From JASGDN01 sp049840815 (GTDB lineage Bacteria > Chloroflexota > Chloroflexia > Thermomicrobiales > UBA6265): a stretch of 64,000 nucleotides of DNA. The stretch spans positions 62,001 through 126,000 of the forward strand of contig JASGJI010000020.1 of the NCBI GenBank assembly GCA_049840815.1. Direction: 5' to 3'. The notes beneath the pieces were generated by a model. The model was given only the letters and a program-made list of their open reading frames with translations, was not told the DNA's origin and did no database searches. Below are positions 9,353-19,920 of this stretch, in pieces. The position numbers and the translations under genes were made by a program. Position 1 is the first letter of the stretch. The number at the start of each line of letters is the position of its first letter.

Positions 9353-9779
9353 GAATGTCTGTTCCTGTTCGCTCGAAATGACGGCGCGTCAGGATCGCAT
9401 CCTGGCTCGCCAGCGTCCCAACAGCGTGCGGGTTCGTCGTGCGGGGATCGAAAGCATAGATGGTCATCGCCCCGCCTTCCACATGGACGCGGACCGTCAG
9501 GATGCCTGAGGCCGTGAACCCACGATGCGCGACCGATGCTGGAAGGGCGATTGCTCTGCTCCTGGGAGCGACCCATGCAATCGCTTTCCTAAAGTAGAGA
9601 GCAACCGGCGGCGATGTCAAGGAGCCAGGCGGACGAGAGTAGCGAGGAGAGAAGCGAGAAGGGAGGGTGCGTGCGGGAGGTGAAGCCTGTTCGGTGGGCT
9701 CGTCTCGACGAGCGTCGCGCAAGGCCGGTACGCACGGCGGGCCTATCTCACCCTTCACGTCTCTCCCCGCTCACCTCAA
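9353..9779. other. Intergenic region between topA and dprA
   Basis: I see no supportable gene. A possible minus-strand reading (TIYAFDPRTTNPHAVG) overlaps the topA leader and has no recognisable family. It presumably holds the topA promoter. Confidence 0.4.
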
Positions 9780-10886
9780 TCACCGCCCCTTGCGGATGTA
9801 GTGCCCCATGCCGGCGTCCTCGACCAAACCATGCAGCGACAACATCATCAGCAGCGCCGAGACCTGGGCCATCGGCAGGTTCGCCGCCTCACAGATGTCG
9901 TCGATGTGCTTCGGCTCGCCGGACAACACCCCGAGCACAACCCGGTCCCATTCGCTGAGCGGCAACGTCTGCTGCACAGCCAGTTGCTCAGGCGTCTTCC
10001 CGATCCCAAGGTCGTCCAGGACATCCTGCGCCGAGCGGGCGAGGTACGCTCCCTTCCGGATGAGCGCATTGCAGCCAGCGCTCTTGGTCGCGCCGATCGG
10101 CCCCGGCACGGCGCAGACATCCCGCCCCTGATCGGCAGCGAAGTCGACCGTGATCAAGGCGCCGCTCTTCTCCGGCGCTTCCGTCACAACCACGCCGCGC
10201 GACATCCCCGAGATGATGCGATTCCGGGCCGGGAAGTTCCGCGCGTCCGGCTTCGTGTCAGGTGGGTAATCCGAGATCACCGCGCCTTGCCCGGCGATCC
10301 GTTCGGCCAGACGACGATGTTCCGCCGGGTAGATCTGGCGCAGACCGCTTCCCAGTACCGCGACGGTGCGCCCGCCGGCATCGAGTGCCGCCTGATGCGC
10401 GACACCGTCGACGCCGATCGCCATCCCCGAGACGACGGTGACACCAGCTTGCGCCAACCCCGTCGCGATGTCGCCTGTCATCGTGCGCCCGTAGGGGGAG
10501 ATCTGCCGAGTGCCGACGATGGCGACGGCATCACGCTCCTCACCCACCAGCGAGCCCCGTACGAAGAGCACCGGTGGCGGCAGATGAATCTCGCGAAGCA
10601 GGGACGGATACTCCTCGTCGTCGATGGTCACGACGGCGATATCATCTCGATCCAGCTCACCGTATATCGTGTTTACGTCAACCTGACCTCGTGCGGATTC
10701 AAGCGCCGCTGCCGCTTGCGCCCTGAGCACGCGCCGCAACAGCCGACGATCCGCCATCCAGGCGGCCTCCGCGGACCCGAAGGCATCGCGCAATGTCGCA
10801 ATCGCGGCGGGACCAATGAAGGGCACCTGGATCAGCGCAACGAGATAGGCACGTTCGGCTTCGGCATCGATGGGCGGATCGCTCAC
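9780..10886 (-). CDS. dprA: DprA/Smf DNA-processing protein
   Basis: DprA loads RecA on incoming single-stranded DNA during natural transformation. The 368-residue protein has an N-terminal SAM-like region (residues 1-75), then the Rossmann-type DprA fold with VAIVGTRQISPYGR, VVSGMAIGVDGVAHQAAL, AVLGSGLRQIYPAEH and FPARNRIISGMS. A C-terminal winged-helix domain (about residues 305-368) ends YIRKGR. All core motifs are intact. It is monocistronic and divergent from the aldolase gene. Confidence 0.95.
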   Translation of the reverse strand: MSDPPIDAEAERAYLVALIQVPFIGPAAIATLRDAFGSAEAAWMADRRLLRRVLRAQAAAALESARGQVDVNTIYGELDRDDIAVVTIDDEEYPSLLREIHLPPPVLFVRGSLVGEERDAVAIVGTRQISPYGRTMTGDIATGLAQAGVTVVSGMAIGVDGVAHQAALDAGGRTVAVLGSGLRQIYPAEHRRLAERIAGQGAVISDYPPDTKPDARNFPARNRIISGMSRGVVVTEAPEKSGALITVDFAADQGRDVCAVPGPIGATKSAGCNALIRKGAYLARSAQDVLDDLGIGKTPEQLAVQQTLPLSEWDRVVLGVLSGEPKHIDDICEAANLPMAQVSALLMMLSLHGLVEDAGMGHYIRKGR

Positions 10887-11051
10887 GGCGGCTCCTGAAG
10901 GGGGAACGGAAGAGTCACGAGCCCATTATCCGGAGCGCGTGTCTGCCCCAGCAAGCAGGTTGCCCGTACAATCGCGAAAGTCTTGGCGACCGTCCACGCA
11001 GACAGTCGTCATCTGGCAGCGGAGAACGCAGGCAAGGAAGGATCGCCCCGA

Positions 11052-11834
11052 ATGGTGAACGGAAATCCGGTCCGCGAGAAGATGGCACGCGGTGAGGTGG
11101 TGCTCGGCTGTTTCGTGCAGACCCCCACCCCGCAGATGGTGGAGATCCTGGCCCTGACCGGCTTCGACTTCGCCCTGATCGACGCCGAGCACAGCGCGCT
11201 CGCCCCGGAAACGGTCTATCCCATGATCCTGGCGGCGGAGGCACGCGGCATCTCGCCGGTCGTCCGCGTGGGTGAACTCGACCCGAAGGTGATCCTGAAG
11301 TACGTCGATCTCGGCGCGGAAGGGATCATGGCACCGCAGATCGACACACCGGAGCAGGCCGACATGGCCATCGCCGCGACGAAGTTCCTTCCGCGTGGCA
11401 ATCGCGGACTCGCCGGGGGCCGCATCTTCGATTTCGGGATGAAGGATTCGGCCCCAGCGATGGCGGCGGGACTCTCCGACCGCGTCCTGACGATCATCCA
11501 GTTCGAGCATGTCGATACGCTGAACCAGCTGGACGCCATCCTCGATACCCCGGATCTCGACGTGCTCTTCGTCGGGCCGAACGACCTCGCGCAGTCGCTG
11601 GACCTGCACGGGCAGCCGGCACACCCCGAGGTCGCCAAGGTTGCTGATGAGGTGGTCGCGCGATGCAGGGCGAAGGGGATCAAGACGGGAACGACGTTCC
11701 TGAACGTGCTGCACGCCCAGGAGACCGTGGACAGGGGCTTCGACATGCTGGTGTGCAATTCGATGGCGATGTTCGCGAACGCGGCGCGTGCCATCGGCGA
11801 CGGGGTCGGACCGTTCCTGCGACGGACGGCCTGA
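11052..11834 (+). CDS. HpcH/HpaI family aldolase
   Basis: This 260-residue class II aldolase is of the 2-keto-3-deoxy-type acid or 4-hydroxy-2-oxoheptanedioate group. FDFALIDAEHSALAPE holds the catalytic histidine and metal-site region. GAEGIMAPQIDTPEQA, IIQFEHVDTLNQLDAIL and VLFVGPNDLAQSL are family motifs, with metal-binding Glu and Asp in the last two. The start at 11052 (MVNGNPVREKMARGE) has AAGGAAGGA upstream; an in-frame start 69 bases earlier is less likely. Substrate is unassigned. Aldolases of this class cleave to pyruvate plus an aldehyde. Confidence 0.88.
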   Translation: MVNGNPVREKMARGEVVLGCFVQTPTPQMVEILALTGFDFALIDAEHSALAPETVYPMILAAEARGISPVVRVGELDPKVILKYVDLGAEGIMAPQIDTPEQADMAIAATKFLPRGNRGLAGGRIFDFGMKDSAPAMAAGLSDRVLTIIQFEHVDTLNQLDAILDTPDLDVLFVGPNDLAQSLDLHGQPAHPEVAKVADEVVARCRAKGIKTGTTFLNVLHAQETVDRGFDMLVCNSMAMFANAARAIGDGVGPFLRRTA

Positions 11835-12394
11835 TGCAGCACACCCCATCGTGCGGCTTGCACATCTGCATCGCGGGCACAATCCTTGACCAATCGGATT
11901 TTGCACGGAATGACCAAAGATTGTGAGGTTGTTTTGTATCCGGCGGGCAGCCAGAGTGCCGGATCTGCACGGAGTCCGGCCCGAATCGGCACCTGAGTCC
12001 TGTTTTCACCTCGGAATGGGGTGTCGAATCATGCATGGGCGGCGCGGACAGGGCATACTACATACGTCGCGACAACGTTTGGATTGGCTGTACCGGCGTG
12101 TCGCACGATGGACATTTCCTCGCACAGGTCCCGGTGAAGAAGAATCATTCGCGATTTGTGCAGAACTGTGGTAATGTCCAGCCCCAGAGCCGCCATGATG
12201 CTGGTGAACGTTGGACGCAATGCCGCGTCCGTCAGGGGCAGGGATTCCTGTCCCTCCTAGATCGGCATCCGGCGTATCTGCCGGGTGTCGCAGGAATACC
12301 CAGTTCCGGTGTGTTTGCACCACCACAGCCGGCAACCAACGAATCGGGCCGCCGGTCCGATGCATGTGTCTCAGTCTGGGCGAGAGGAGCCAGG
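11835..12394. other. Leader region of the peptide-transport ATPase pair
   Basis: This 560-bp stretch has no recognisable protein. TTGACC at about 11888 followed 17 bases later by AATGAC is only a weak promoter match. The open frame upstream of the ATPase start (from 12035) is low-similarity sequence and I treat it as non-coding. Confidence 0.4.
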
Positions 12395-13540
<1,146 letters not shown>

Positions 13541-13561
13541 CCGGAACGGCGGAGGAATATC

Positions 13562-14602
13562 ATGTCTGCTGCTGTCGCAGAAAACACCCAGCCGCAACCG
13601 GCTCCTACCAACAACGAGAAGCCCTTGCTGGACGTGAAGAACCTTGTGATGCACTTCCCGCTCACGCAGGGCATCATCTTCCAGCGCAAGGTCGGCGCCG
13701 TGCAGGCCGTCGATGGCGTCAGCTTCCAGGTGAAGAAGGGCGAGACGCTCGGCCTCGTGGGCGAATCGGGATGCGGCAAGTCGACCACCGGCCGCGCCAT
13801 CCTGCAGCTCTACAAGCCGACGTCCGGTGAGGTCAACTTCGACGGACGCGACCTGACCAAGCTCGACGGCAACGAGATGCGCAAGATGCGCCGCCACCTC
13901 CAGATGGTGTTCCAGGACCCGTATGCGTCGCTCAACCCGCGCATGACGGTCGGCAACATCGTCTCGGAGCCGATGCAGATCCACAAGCTGGTCGAGAAGA
14001 ACCAGCGCACGCAGCGCGTGCAGGAACTCCTGCAGACGGTAGGCCTGAACCCATACTTCGCAAACCGCTACCCGCACGAGTTCTCCGGCGGTCAGCGCCA
14101 GCGCGTCGGTATCGCCCGCGCGCTGGCCGCGAACCCGGACTTCATCGTCTGCGACGAGCCGGTCTCGGCCCTCGACGTGTCCATCCAGGCACAGGTGGTG
14201 AACCTGCTGGAGGACCTTCAGGACCAGTTCGGCCTCACCTATCTCTTCATCGCCCACGACCTCTCGGTCGTCCGCCACATCTCCGATCGCGTTGCCGTGA
14301 TGTATCTCGGCAAGATCGTGGAAATGGCCGACCGCAACGAGCTCTACGACGATCCGCTGCACCCGTACACCAAGGCGCTCCTCTCCGCCGTGCCGATTCC
14401 GGACCCGGTGATTGAGAGGAAGCGCGAGCGCATCATCCTCACGGGTGACGTGCCCAGCCCGATCAACCCGCCGTCCGGCTGCCACTTCCACACGCGCTGC
14501 CCGTACGTGATGGATGTCTGCAAGCAGATCGACCCGATCTTCGCCGATCAGGGCCGCGATCACTGGGTGGCCTGCCACCTCTACGCAGGTTCCGGCGCGT
14601 AG
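13562..14602 (+). CDS. Oligopeptide/dipeptide ABC transporter ATPase, DppF/OppF type
   Basis: This 346-residue partner ATPase forms the second half of the nucleotide-binding dimer. Motifs are GESGCGKST, MVFQDPYASLNPR, FSGGQRQR, FIVCDEPVSALD and the H-loop FIAHDLS. Its C-terminal cysteine segment reads CHFHTRCPYVMDVC. It is co-transcribed with the upstream DppD-type gene and followed by a hairpin, so the two ATPases form a bicistronic unit that must work with permeases encoded elsewhere. Confidence 0.95.
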   Translation: MSAAVAENTQPQPAPTNNEKPLLDVKNLVMHFPLTQGIIFQRKVGAVQAVDGVSFQVKKGETLGLVGESGCGKSTTGRAILQLYKPTSGEVNFDGRDLTKLDGNEMRKMRRHLQMVFQDPYASLNPRMTVGNIVSEPMQIHKLVEKNQRTQRVQELLQTVGLNPYFANRYPHEFSGGQRQRVGIARALAANPDFIVCDEPVSALDVSIQAQVVNLLEDLQDQFGLTYLFIAHDLSVVRHISDRVAVMYLGKIVEMADRNELYDDPLHPYTKALLSAVPIPDPVIERKRERIILTGDVPSPINPPSGCHFHTRCPYVMDVCKQIDPIFADQGRDHWVACHLYAGSGA

Positions 14603-14687
14603 AGCGACGTACGGCGCGAGTGTCCGCTACCCCTAATCGGACCGGACACGGAAACACCGAACGGCGTATCATTGCGATAGCAATCGA

Positions 14688-14720
14688 GAAGGCGGGTTGC
14701 CATTCAGGTAGCCCGCCTTC
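14688..14720 (+). terminator. Terminator after the peptide-transport ATPases
   Basis: GAAGGCGGGTTGCC pairs with GGTAGCCCGCCTTC (14-bp stem with GT wobble, short loop) 85 bases past the stop codon. Confidence 0.65.
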
Positions 14721-14776
14721 GGCGTCACGGCCGGTCGTCGCCGATCCATCGTCACCACCACCCCAACGGAGACCGC

Positions 14777-15448
14777 GTGGGAACGATCACCCGTTCACCT
14801 GAAGAGATCATCGCCATCCTGCTGTCGTTCGTCATCGCGACGACGATCCACGAATGCGCGCATGCCGTGACCGCATGGAAGCTCGGCGACACGACGGCGA
14901 AGGACATGGGGCGCGTAACGCTCAACCCCATCGCCCATTTCGAGCCGTTCGGATTCTTCGGCATGGTGCTCATCTCGTTGGGTTACGGCTTCATCGGCTG
15001 GGGAAAACCGTGCCCGGTGAATCCGTCCCGCTTCCGATACAGCTTCGGTGGGCGCCGCAACCTGGGGATGGCGATCGTGGCGCTGGCGGGACCGGTGTCG
15101 AACGTATTCCAGGCCCTGATCGTCGCGATCCCCTACCAGATCGCGCTGAAGAACCACGTCGTCATCGATCCCGATGTGCGTCTCTTCATCGAATACTTCA
15201 TCTGGGTGAATATCCTGCTCGCCTCCTTCAACATGATCCCGATTCCGCCGCTCGATGGCTACAAGATCCTCACCGGCATCCTCCCGAACTTCTGGGGGCC
15301 AGTCCTGCAACCGCTGGAGCGCTATGGCTTCATGATCCTAATCGTGATCTTCTTCATCGGGGGCAGCATCGGCGGATCGCTCGTTGGCGGCATGATCAAT
15401 CCGGTGCGCAACACGCTGACCGATCTCGTCTACTTCATGATCACATGA
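14777..15448 (+). CDS. Site-2 protease family (M50) membrane metalloprotease
   Basis: This 223-residue multi-pass membrane protein has the zinc motif HECAH in the first helix (about residues 20-24) and the second motif NMIPIPPLDG, whose Asp completes the zinc site. This short family without PDZ or CBS domains is common near scpAB in Gram-positive and Chloroflexota genomes. The GTG start at 14777 follows GGAGACC. It overlaps the next gene by 4 bp (ATGA), suggesting an operon through the APH-type gene. Its substrate is unknown. Confidence 0.9.
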   Translation: MGTITRSPEEIIAILLSFVIATTIHECAHAVTAWKLGDTTAKDMGRVTLNPIAHFEPFGFFGMVLISLGYGFIGWGKPCPVNPSRFRYSFGGRRNLGMAIVALAGPVSNVFQALIVAIPYQIALKNHVVIDPDVRLFIEYFIWVNILLASFNMIPIPPLDGYKILTGILPNFWGPVLQPLERYGFMILIVIFFIGGSIGGSLVGGMINPVRNTLTDLVYFMIT

Positions 15449-16068
15449 CGACACTCCACCTCACGCCTGCCGGAACCATCCTTCGCCTGCGTGATGCGTA
15501 CGCATATCGCCTCGGCCAGGCCATCGCATTCGCGACGCCGCAGCGCCCGCCCGCGATCCCGCCCGAGATCTCGCTGCGTCTGCGCCCCGGCACGCTCGAA
15601 CGCCTGCGCACCCTGACACCTGCGGACCAGAACCACCTGCTGGCCGTGGGTCAGGCTCTACGCGCGCAGGGGGTTTCGCAGGACGTCTGGATCTCCGGGC
15701 TGCTTCACGACATCGGGAAGAGCCATCAGGGGAAGCACGTTCGGTTACTCGATCGTGGCCTCTGGGTGATGGGATCGCGCGTTCCCGCGCTCGCGCGCGC
15801 CGTTCGCCGGTGCGCGACGATGCCGCGCTTCGGGAGCGGCGTCTGGATCGCCGCGCATCACGCCGAACTCGGGCACGATGCCCTCCGGGAGCTCGGATAC
15901 AACGAGCGCATTTGCACGCTCGTCGCCTTCCACGAGGACGAGGTGCTCGCGCGACTCGACCCGGAGCTTGCCGCACTCCGCGCCGCCGACGATGCCCGTC
16001 ACGCCATCCCTCGGCACGCCTTGACGCACCCTGCCACGCAGGACGAGGCTCATGGTCACCCAGGCTGA
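15445..16068 (+). CDS. HD-domain-like protein
   Basis: This 207-residue protein has GLLHDIGKS (about residues 85-93), the His-Asp core of HD hydrolases, and a later HHAELGHDALRELG. The pattern resembles small HD-type proteins seen between M50 and ScpA genes. A phosphohydrolase role is likely from the motif, but the substrate is unknown. The start at 15445 overlaps the upstream stop by 4 bp, and its 3' end overlaps scpA by 17 bp. It is translationally embedded in a chromosome-segregation operon. Confidence 0.7.
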   Translation: MTTLHLTPAGTILRLRDAYAYRLGQAIAFATPQRPPAIPPEISLRLRPGTLERLRTLTPADQNHLLAVGQALRAQGVSQDVWISGLLHDIGKSHQGKHVRLLDRGLWVMGSRVPALARAVRRCATMPRFGSGVWIAAHHAELGHDALRELGYNERICTLVAFHEDEVLARLDPELAALRAADDARHAIPRHALTHPATQDEAHGHPG

Positions 16069-16894
16069 GCCGAACCACGTCGATACCGGCGGCCTTACCC
16101 TCGCGAACTATCAGTTGCGGCTTCCCGACTTCGAGGGACCGCTCGACCTGCTGCTCCGCCTGATCGAGCGGAGCCAGATGGCGATCGCAGACGTGTCGCT
16201 GGTGGCGGTGACCGATCAGTTCCTGGAGCAGGTCAACGCCATGCAGGAGGCGGGCACGACGCCCGACGAGACGATTGCCGAGTTCGCGGCAGTCGGCACA
16301 CGCCTGACCTTGCTGAAGAGCCGCTCGCTCCTTCCCCGTCCGCCGAGGGCCGAGGACGAGGAACTGACGCAAAGCGACCTCGCCGCCGAGCTGGCGCAAT
16401 ACAAGGTGATGAAGGCTGCGGCGCTCCAGCTTGGCGAGATCCATGCGGCCGGGCACACTATCTTCCCGCCATCCCCACGGATTCCCGTCTCGATTCCGGC
16501 GACGCCGGTGCAGGAGATGCGCCTGGTGCCGTACGAGGCGTCGGTGCTGCTGCGCTCGATTCGCCGCCGCCTGACCGTGACCGCGAAGCCGATCGAGCTG
16601 ATCAGGCAACGCAAGGTCGTCAGCATCCGTGAGATGATCGACCGCGTGATCGACCTTACCGCGAGGCTCAGCCATCGCCCGATCAGCTTCTGGTCGATGA
16701 CGGAGTCCTACCGGCAGCGCAGCGAGGTTGCGACGGCCTTCCTGGCCGTGCTCGTGCTGGTCCGGCGGAATGCACTGGAAGCCGAGCAGGATGCCCTCTT
16801 CGGCGACATCCGCTTCCAGCGGGCCACTGCCACCGACACACCGGACGACGGCGCGGTATCATCCGAAGACCTCGCCAACGAGTTCCTGAACTGA
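16052..16894 (+). CDS. scpA: Segregation and condensation protein A
   Basis: ScpA is the kleisin that bridges the SMC heads together with ScpB. This 280-residue protein has the signature YQLRLPDFEGPLDLLLRLIE near the N-terminus, IADVSLVAVTDQFLEQ, FAAVGTRLTLLKSRSLLP, and a C-terminal winged helix (about residues 200-275). Its start overlaps the upstream gene by 17 bp, and scpB follows after 21 bp. Confidence 0.95.
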   Translation: MVTQAEPNHVDTGGLTLANYQLRLPDFEGPLDLLLRLIERSQMAIADVSLVAVTDQFLEQVNAMQEAGTTPDETIAEFAAVGTRLTLLKSRSLLPRPPRAEDEELTQSDLAAELAQYKVMKAAALQLGEIHAAGHTIFPPSPRIPVSIPATPVQEMRLVPYEASVLLRSIRRRLTVTAKPIELIRQRKVVSIREMIDRVIDLTARLSHRPISFWSMTESYRQRSEVATAFLAVLVLVRRNALEAEQDALFGDIRFQRATATDTPDDGAVSSEDLANEFLN

Positions 16895-16915
16895 CGCCTT
16901 CGCCAACGGACGCCC

Positions 16916-17653
16916 ATGACCGAACCTGTAGCCACCATCGAGACGCCCATCCCACACATCGACGATGAGCCCGCCGCTGAGGCCGGGCAATTGCCCCTGC
17001 CGGGTACAGAGGCACCTTCTATCACCCTGCCCGAACTGGCGGCGCTGATGGAGGCCTTCCTGCTCGTCACGACCGAGGCCCCCACCGTCGACGACCTCGC
17101 GAAGGGCGCGGGCGTCGAACCGGATCAGATCGTCGCCGCACTGGACCTGTTGAACGCCAATCCCTCCCGGGGATGGGTCGTGCAGCGGCACGGCAGGAAG
17201 GTGCAGCTTGCAACGGCTCCCCGCTTCGCCGAGCGCGTGCGGACGTTCCTCGGGCTCGACCGGGAGTCTCGCCTCTCGTCGGCGGCGCTGGAAACGCTCG
17301 CCATCGTTGCCTACCAGCAGCCGGTCACGCGGGCGGAGATCGACGCCGTGCGTGGGGTGGATAGTTCTGGCGTCCTCGCGACGCTGCATGCCCGCGAGTT
17401 GATCGAACCGGTCGCGCGATTGCAGACGGTCGGCAACCCGATCCAGTACGGCACGACGAGTTCGTTCCTCCAGCACTTCGGGCTGCGTTCACTCGCCGAC
17501 CTGCCGCCGCTCGGCCAGATCGATGGCAAGGATGCCCGCACTGCGCTGGATGCCGCTGCCGCTGCCGGACGCCCTGCCCCGGACGAGTCGCGTGAGCCGG
17601 GCGACGACGCGCCCACTCCTTCGGAAACCGACGCACCGGAGGACGCATCGTGA
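16916..17653 (+). CDS. scpB: Segregation and condensation protein B
   Basis: This 245-residue ScpB has two winged-helix domains. Family motifs are LSSAALETLAIVAYQQPVTRAEIDAVRGVDS and the end motif YGTTSSFLQHFGLRSLADLPPL. ScpB dimerises and stabilises the SMC-ScpA complex. A disordered N-terminal 30 residues and an acidic C-terminal tail flank the core. It overlaps the next gene by 4 bp. Confidence 0.95.
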   Translation: MTEPVATIETPIPHIDDEPAAEAGQLPLPGTEAPSITLPELAALMEAFLLVTTEAPTVDDLAKGAGVEPDQIVAALDLLNANPSRGWVVQRHGRKVQLATAPRFAERVRTFLGLDRESRLSSAALETLAIVAYQQPVTRAEIDAVRGVDSSGVLATLHARELIEPVARLQTVGNPIQYGTTSSFLQHFGLRSLADLPPLGQIDGKDARTALDAAAAAGRPAPDESREPGDDAPTPSETDAPEDAS

Positions 17654-18645
17654 GCGAGGACCTGCAGCTTCGCGACGGCGTGATCCTGCCCGCCGCAACG
17701 ATCGACGACTTGCTGAGCAATGCCGACACGCGCAACACCGCCGAGTGGTTCGCCGCGCTGCCCGCGATGGTCGATGCCTGGTGCGATCGTTGGAACATCA
17801 CGCTGCAGCCGGAAATCCCTCGGTTGAGCTATAACGTCGTCATCTTCGGGCGCAGCTCGACGGAAGGCGAGGTCGTGCTCAAGCTGGCGCCACCGGGCAT
17901 GGAGTTCAGGTCGGAGGTCGCCGGTATCCGCGCGTTCCAGGGGCCGGAGTTCGTGCGCCTGATCCACGCCGACCCGGATGCTGCCGCGATGCTGATCGAG
18001 CGCGTCCTGCCCGGAACACCACTCCGCGCCTTCGACGACCGCTACGACGACGCCACGGCCACCGCGATCGGGGCGGAGATGCTGACGCGGCTTTGGCGTC
18101 CGGCTCCGTCCGATGCGGGAGGTCTGATCCCCCTCCAGCGCTGGTTCCGCGACCTCTTCCGCCTGCGCGATCAGCTCCGGAACGGACGCTCCGACCTCCC
18201 GATCAGCCGCGATTCGGTGGAGTACGCGTCCGACATCGCGGAGGACCTACTGAGGACGCCCGATCCGGTGGTGCTCCACGGCGATCTCCATCATGGGAAC
18301 ATCCTCGAAAACGCGGCGGGAGGCTGGACCGTGATCGACCCGAAGGGCCTGATCGGGGATCGCGCCTACGACGTCGGGACGTGGATGCTGAACGGCTGGC
18401 CGGCGAACGAACCTGGGGATCAGGAATCGATCCAGCGTCGCCGGGTGGATATCTTCGCGGACGGGCTGGACCTGCCGCGCGAACGCGTCATCGCTGGCGC
18501 GCTCGTGCATGCGGCCCTCGTCATCGCGTGGGCATGCGTCGAATCGACCGACGAGGAATTCGCGCATGACCCATGGTTGGAGGACACGCTGAAGGCGCAT
18601 TCGATCTTCGAGCGCATGGCTCGCGAGATCTCCCTGCGCGACTGA
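17650..18645 (+). CDS. APH-type phosphotransferase (APH(6)/hydroxyurea kinase-like)
   Basis: This 331-residue protein has the kinase-like APH fold. VVLHGDLHHGNIL carries the catalytic Asp, and VIDPKGLIGDRAYDVGTWM holds the metal-binding Asp. The lobe pattern (AAMLIERVLPGTPLRAFDD) is like the streptomycin 6-kinase/hydroxyurea phosphotransferase family. Chromosomal relatives are often metabolic kinases, so a resistance role should not be assumed. Its position at the end of the scpAB operon (4-bp overlap) suggests housekeeping. Confidence 0.85.
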   Translation: MSEDLQLRDGVILPAATIDDLLSNADTRNTAEWFAALPAMVDAWCDRWNITLQPEIPRLSYNVVIFGRSSTEGEVVLKLAPPGMEFRSEVAGIRAFQGPEFVRLIHADPDAAAMLIERVLPGTPLRAFDDRYDDATATAIGAEMLTRLWRPAPSDAGGLIPLQRWFRDLFRLRDQLRNGRSDLPISRDSVEYASDIAEDLLRTPDPVVLHGDLHHGNILENAAGGWTVIDPKGLIGDRAYDVGTWMLNGWPANEPGDQESIQRRRVDIFADGLDLPRERVIAGALVHAALVIAWACVESTDEEFAHDPWLEDTLKAHSIFERMAREISLRD

Positions 18646-18654
18646 TCTGGCGCC

Positions 18655-19839
18655 TCAGACGGCGCTGAGACTCCGGATGCGGGTCACGACCTCCGCAAGC
18701 GTCTCGACCGCGTCCTCGATCTCCTCGAACGTGTTGCCACGCCCCACCGTCAGGCGCAGGCTCGCCCGTGCCTCCGCCTCGGAACGGCCCATCGCCAGCA
18801 GGACGTGACTCGGCTCGGAGTTGCCCGTCGTGCAAGCCGAACCCGCCGACCCTTCCACGCCTTCCATGTCCAGCGCCAGCAACGCCGTCTCACCCTGCAC
18901 GCCGCGAATCGAGACGTTCAGGTTGTTCGTCAGGCGCGGCCCATCGAGATCCGGTCCATTCAGCGAGACATCGGGGATCTGCACCTGGATACCCTCCCAG
19001 AGTGCGTCACGGAGGGCCGCTGCATGGGCGTTGTACGCATCGCGGGTCGCGTCGGCGCGACTGAGCGCCTCCGCCATCCCGACGATCAGCGGCACATTCT
19101 CCGTCCCGCCACGCCGGCCGGATTCCTGACCGCCGCCGTCCTGCTGGAAGCGAATCGGCGTCTCCTTCCGGACGTAGAGGATGCCGACGCCCTTCGGCCC
19201 ATAGAACTTGTGGGCGGAAAGCGCGAGCAGGTCGACGTTGAGCGTGGTTACGTCGAGTGAGAGCGATCCGGCGGCCTGCACGGCATCGGTGTGGAAGGGA
19301 ATACCGCGCTCCCGCGCGAGGACACCGATCTCCGCGATCGGCTGGATGGACCCGACCTCGTTATTCGCGTACATCACCGAGATCAGGCACGTCTCCGGCC
19401 GGATCGCCTCGCGAATCGCCTCGACACTGACGATCCCCCGCGCGTCACTGGGAACGCGCGTCACCGAGAACCCCTGCTCCTCCAGCGCATCGGCCGCATG
19501 GAGGACGGCGTGATGCTCGATGGCCGTGGTGACAATGTGCGGGGCGGGGCCATCCGGATGCACGAGACGGGCGGCCCAGGCGACACCCTTCAGCGCGAGG
19601 TTGTCGCTCTCCGTCGCACCGCTCGTGAAGACGATCTCCGATGCACGGCAGTTCAGCACCCGCGCGATGGTTAGCCGGGCGCGGTCGAGGGCTACCCGCG
19701 CATCCTGGCCAACGCGGTAGATGCTGGAAGGATTGCCAAAAACGCCGGAGAAATACGGCATCATCGCCTGGACAACGGCGGGATCGACCGGTGTCGTGGC
19801 GGCGTGATCGAGGTAGATGAGGTCGTTTCCGTAGGTCAT
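18655..19839 (-). CDS. iscS: Cysteine desulfurase (IscS/NifS type)
   Basis: This 394-residue PLP enzyme removes sulfur from cysteine for Fe-S clusters and thio-cofactors. YLDHAATTPVDP opens the fold, the PLP lysine is in LSAHKFYGPKG, and the persulfide cysteine is in GSACTTGNSEPSHVLLAMG. The long loop places it in group I (IscS/NifS). The start at 19839 (MTYGNDLIYLD) fits the family; an upstream in-frame start adds 17 unrelated residues. It lies downstream of the Rrf2 regulator in the same direction, separated by a hairpin, as expected for Fe-S regulated genes. Confidence 0.95.
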   Translation of the reverse strand: MTYGNDLIYLDHAATTPVDPAVVQAMMPYFSGVFGNPSSIYRVGQDARVALDRARLTIARVLNCRASEIVFTSGATESDNLALKGVAWAARLVHPDGPAPHIVTTAIEHHAVLHAADALEEQGFSVTRVPSDARGIVSVEAIREAIRPETCLISVMYANNEVGSIQPIAEIGVLARERGIPFHTDAVQAAGSLSLDVTTLNVDLLALSAHKFYGPKGVGILYVRKETPIRFQQDGGGQESGRRGGTENVPLIVGMAEALSRADATRDAYNAHAAALRDALWEGIQVQIPDVSLNGPDLDGPRLTNNLNVSIRGVQGETALLALDMEGVEGSAGSACTTGNSEPSHVLLAMGRSEAEARASLRLTVGRGNTFEEIEDAVETLAEVVTRIRSLSAV

Positions 19840-19871
19840 GATGCATCCATCTTCAGGAGACGAGAACGACA

Positions 19872-19909
19872 AAGCCACCCGCCTCTCCAATCCGGGAGAC
19901 GGGTGGCTT
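19872..19909 (-). terminator. Hairpin between rrf2 and iscS
   Basis: AAGCCACCCG pairs with CGGGTGGCTT, with further internal pairing of TCTCC and GGAGA. It may partly terminate or set the ratio of regulator to desulfurase transcripts. Confidence 0.6.
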
Positions 19910-19920
19910 GCCCAGCGGCA

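Noticed and set aside
11835..12394. Riboswitch or small RNA upstream of the peptide ATPases
   Set aside because: I could not match the region to any known riboswitch core or find a convincing conserved fold by eye.
17650..18645. Aminoglycoside resistance gene
   Set aside because: The APH fold is clear, but it lies inside the scpAB operon and specificity cannot be inferred, so a resistance call is not supported.
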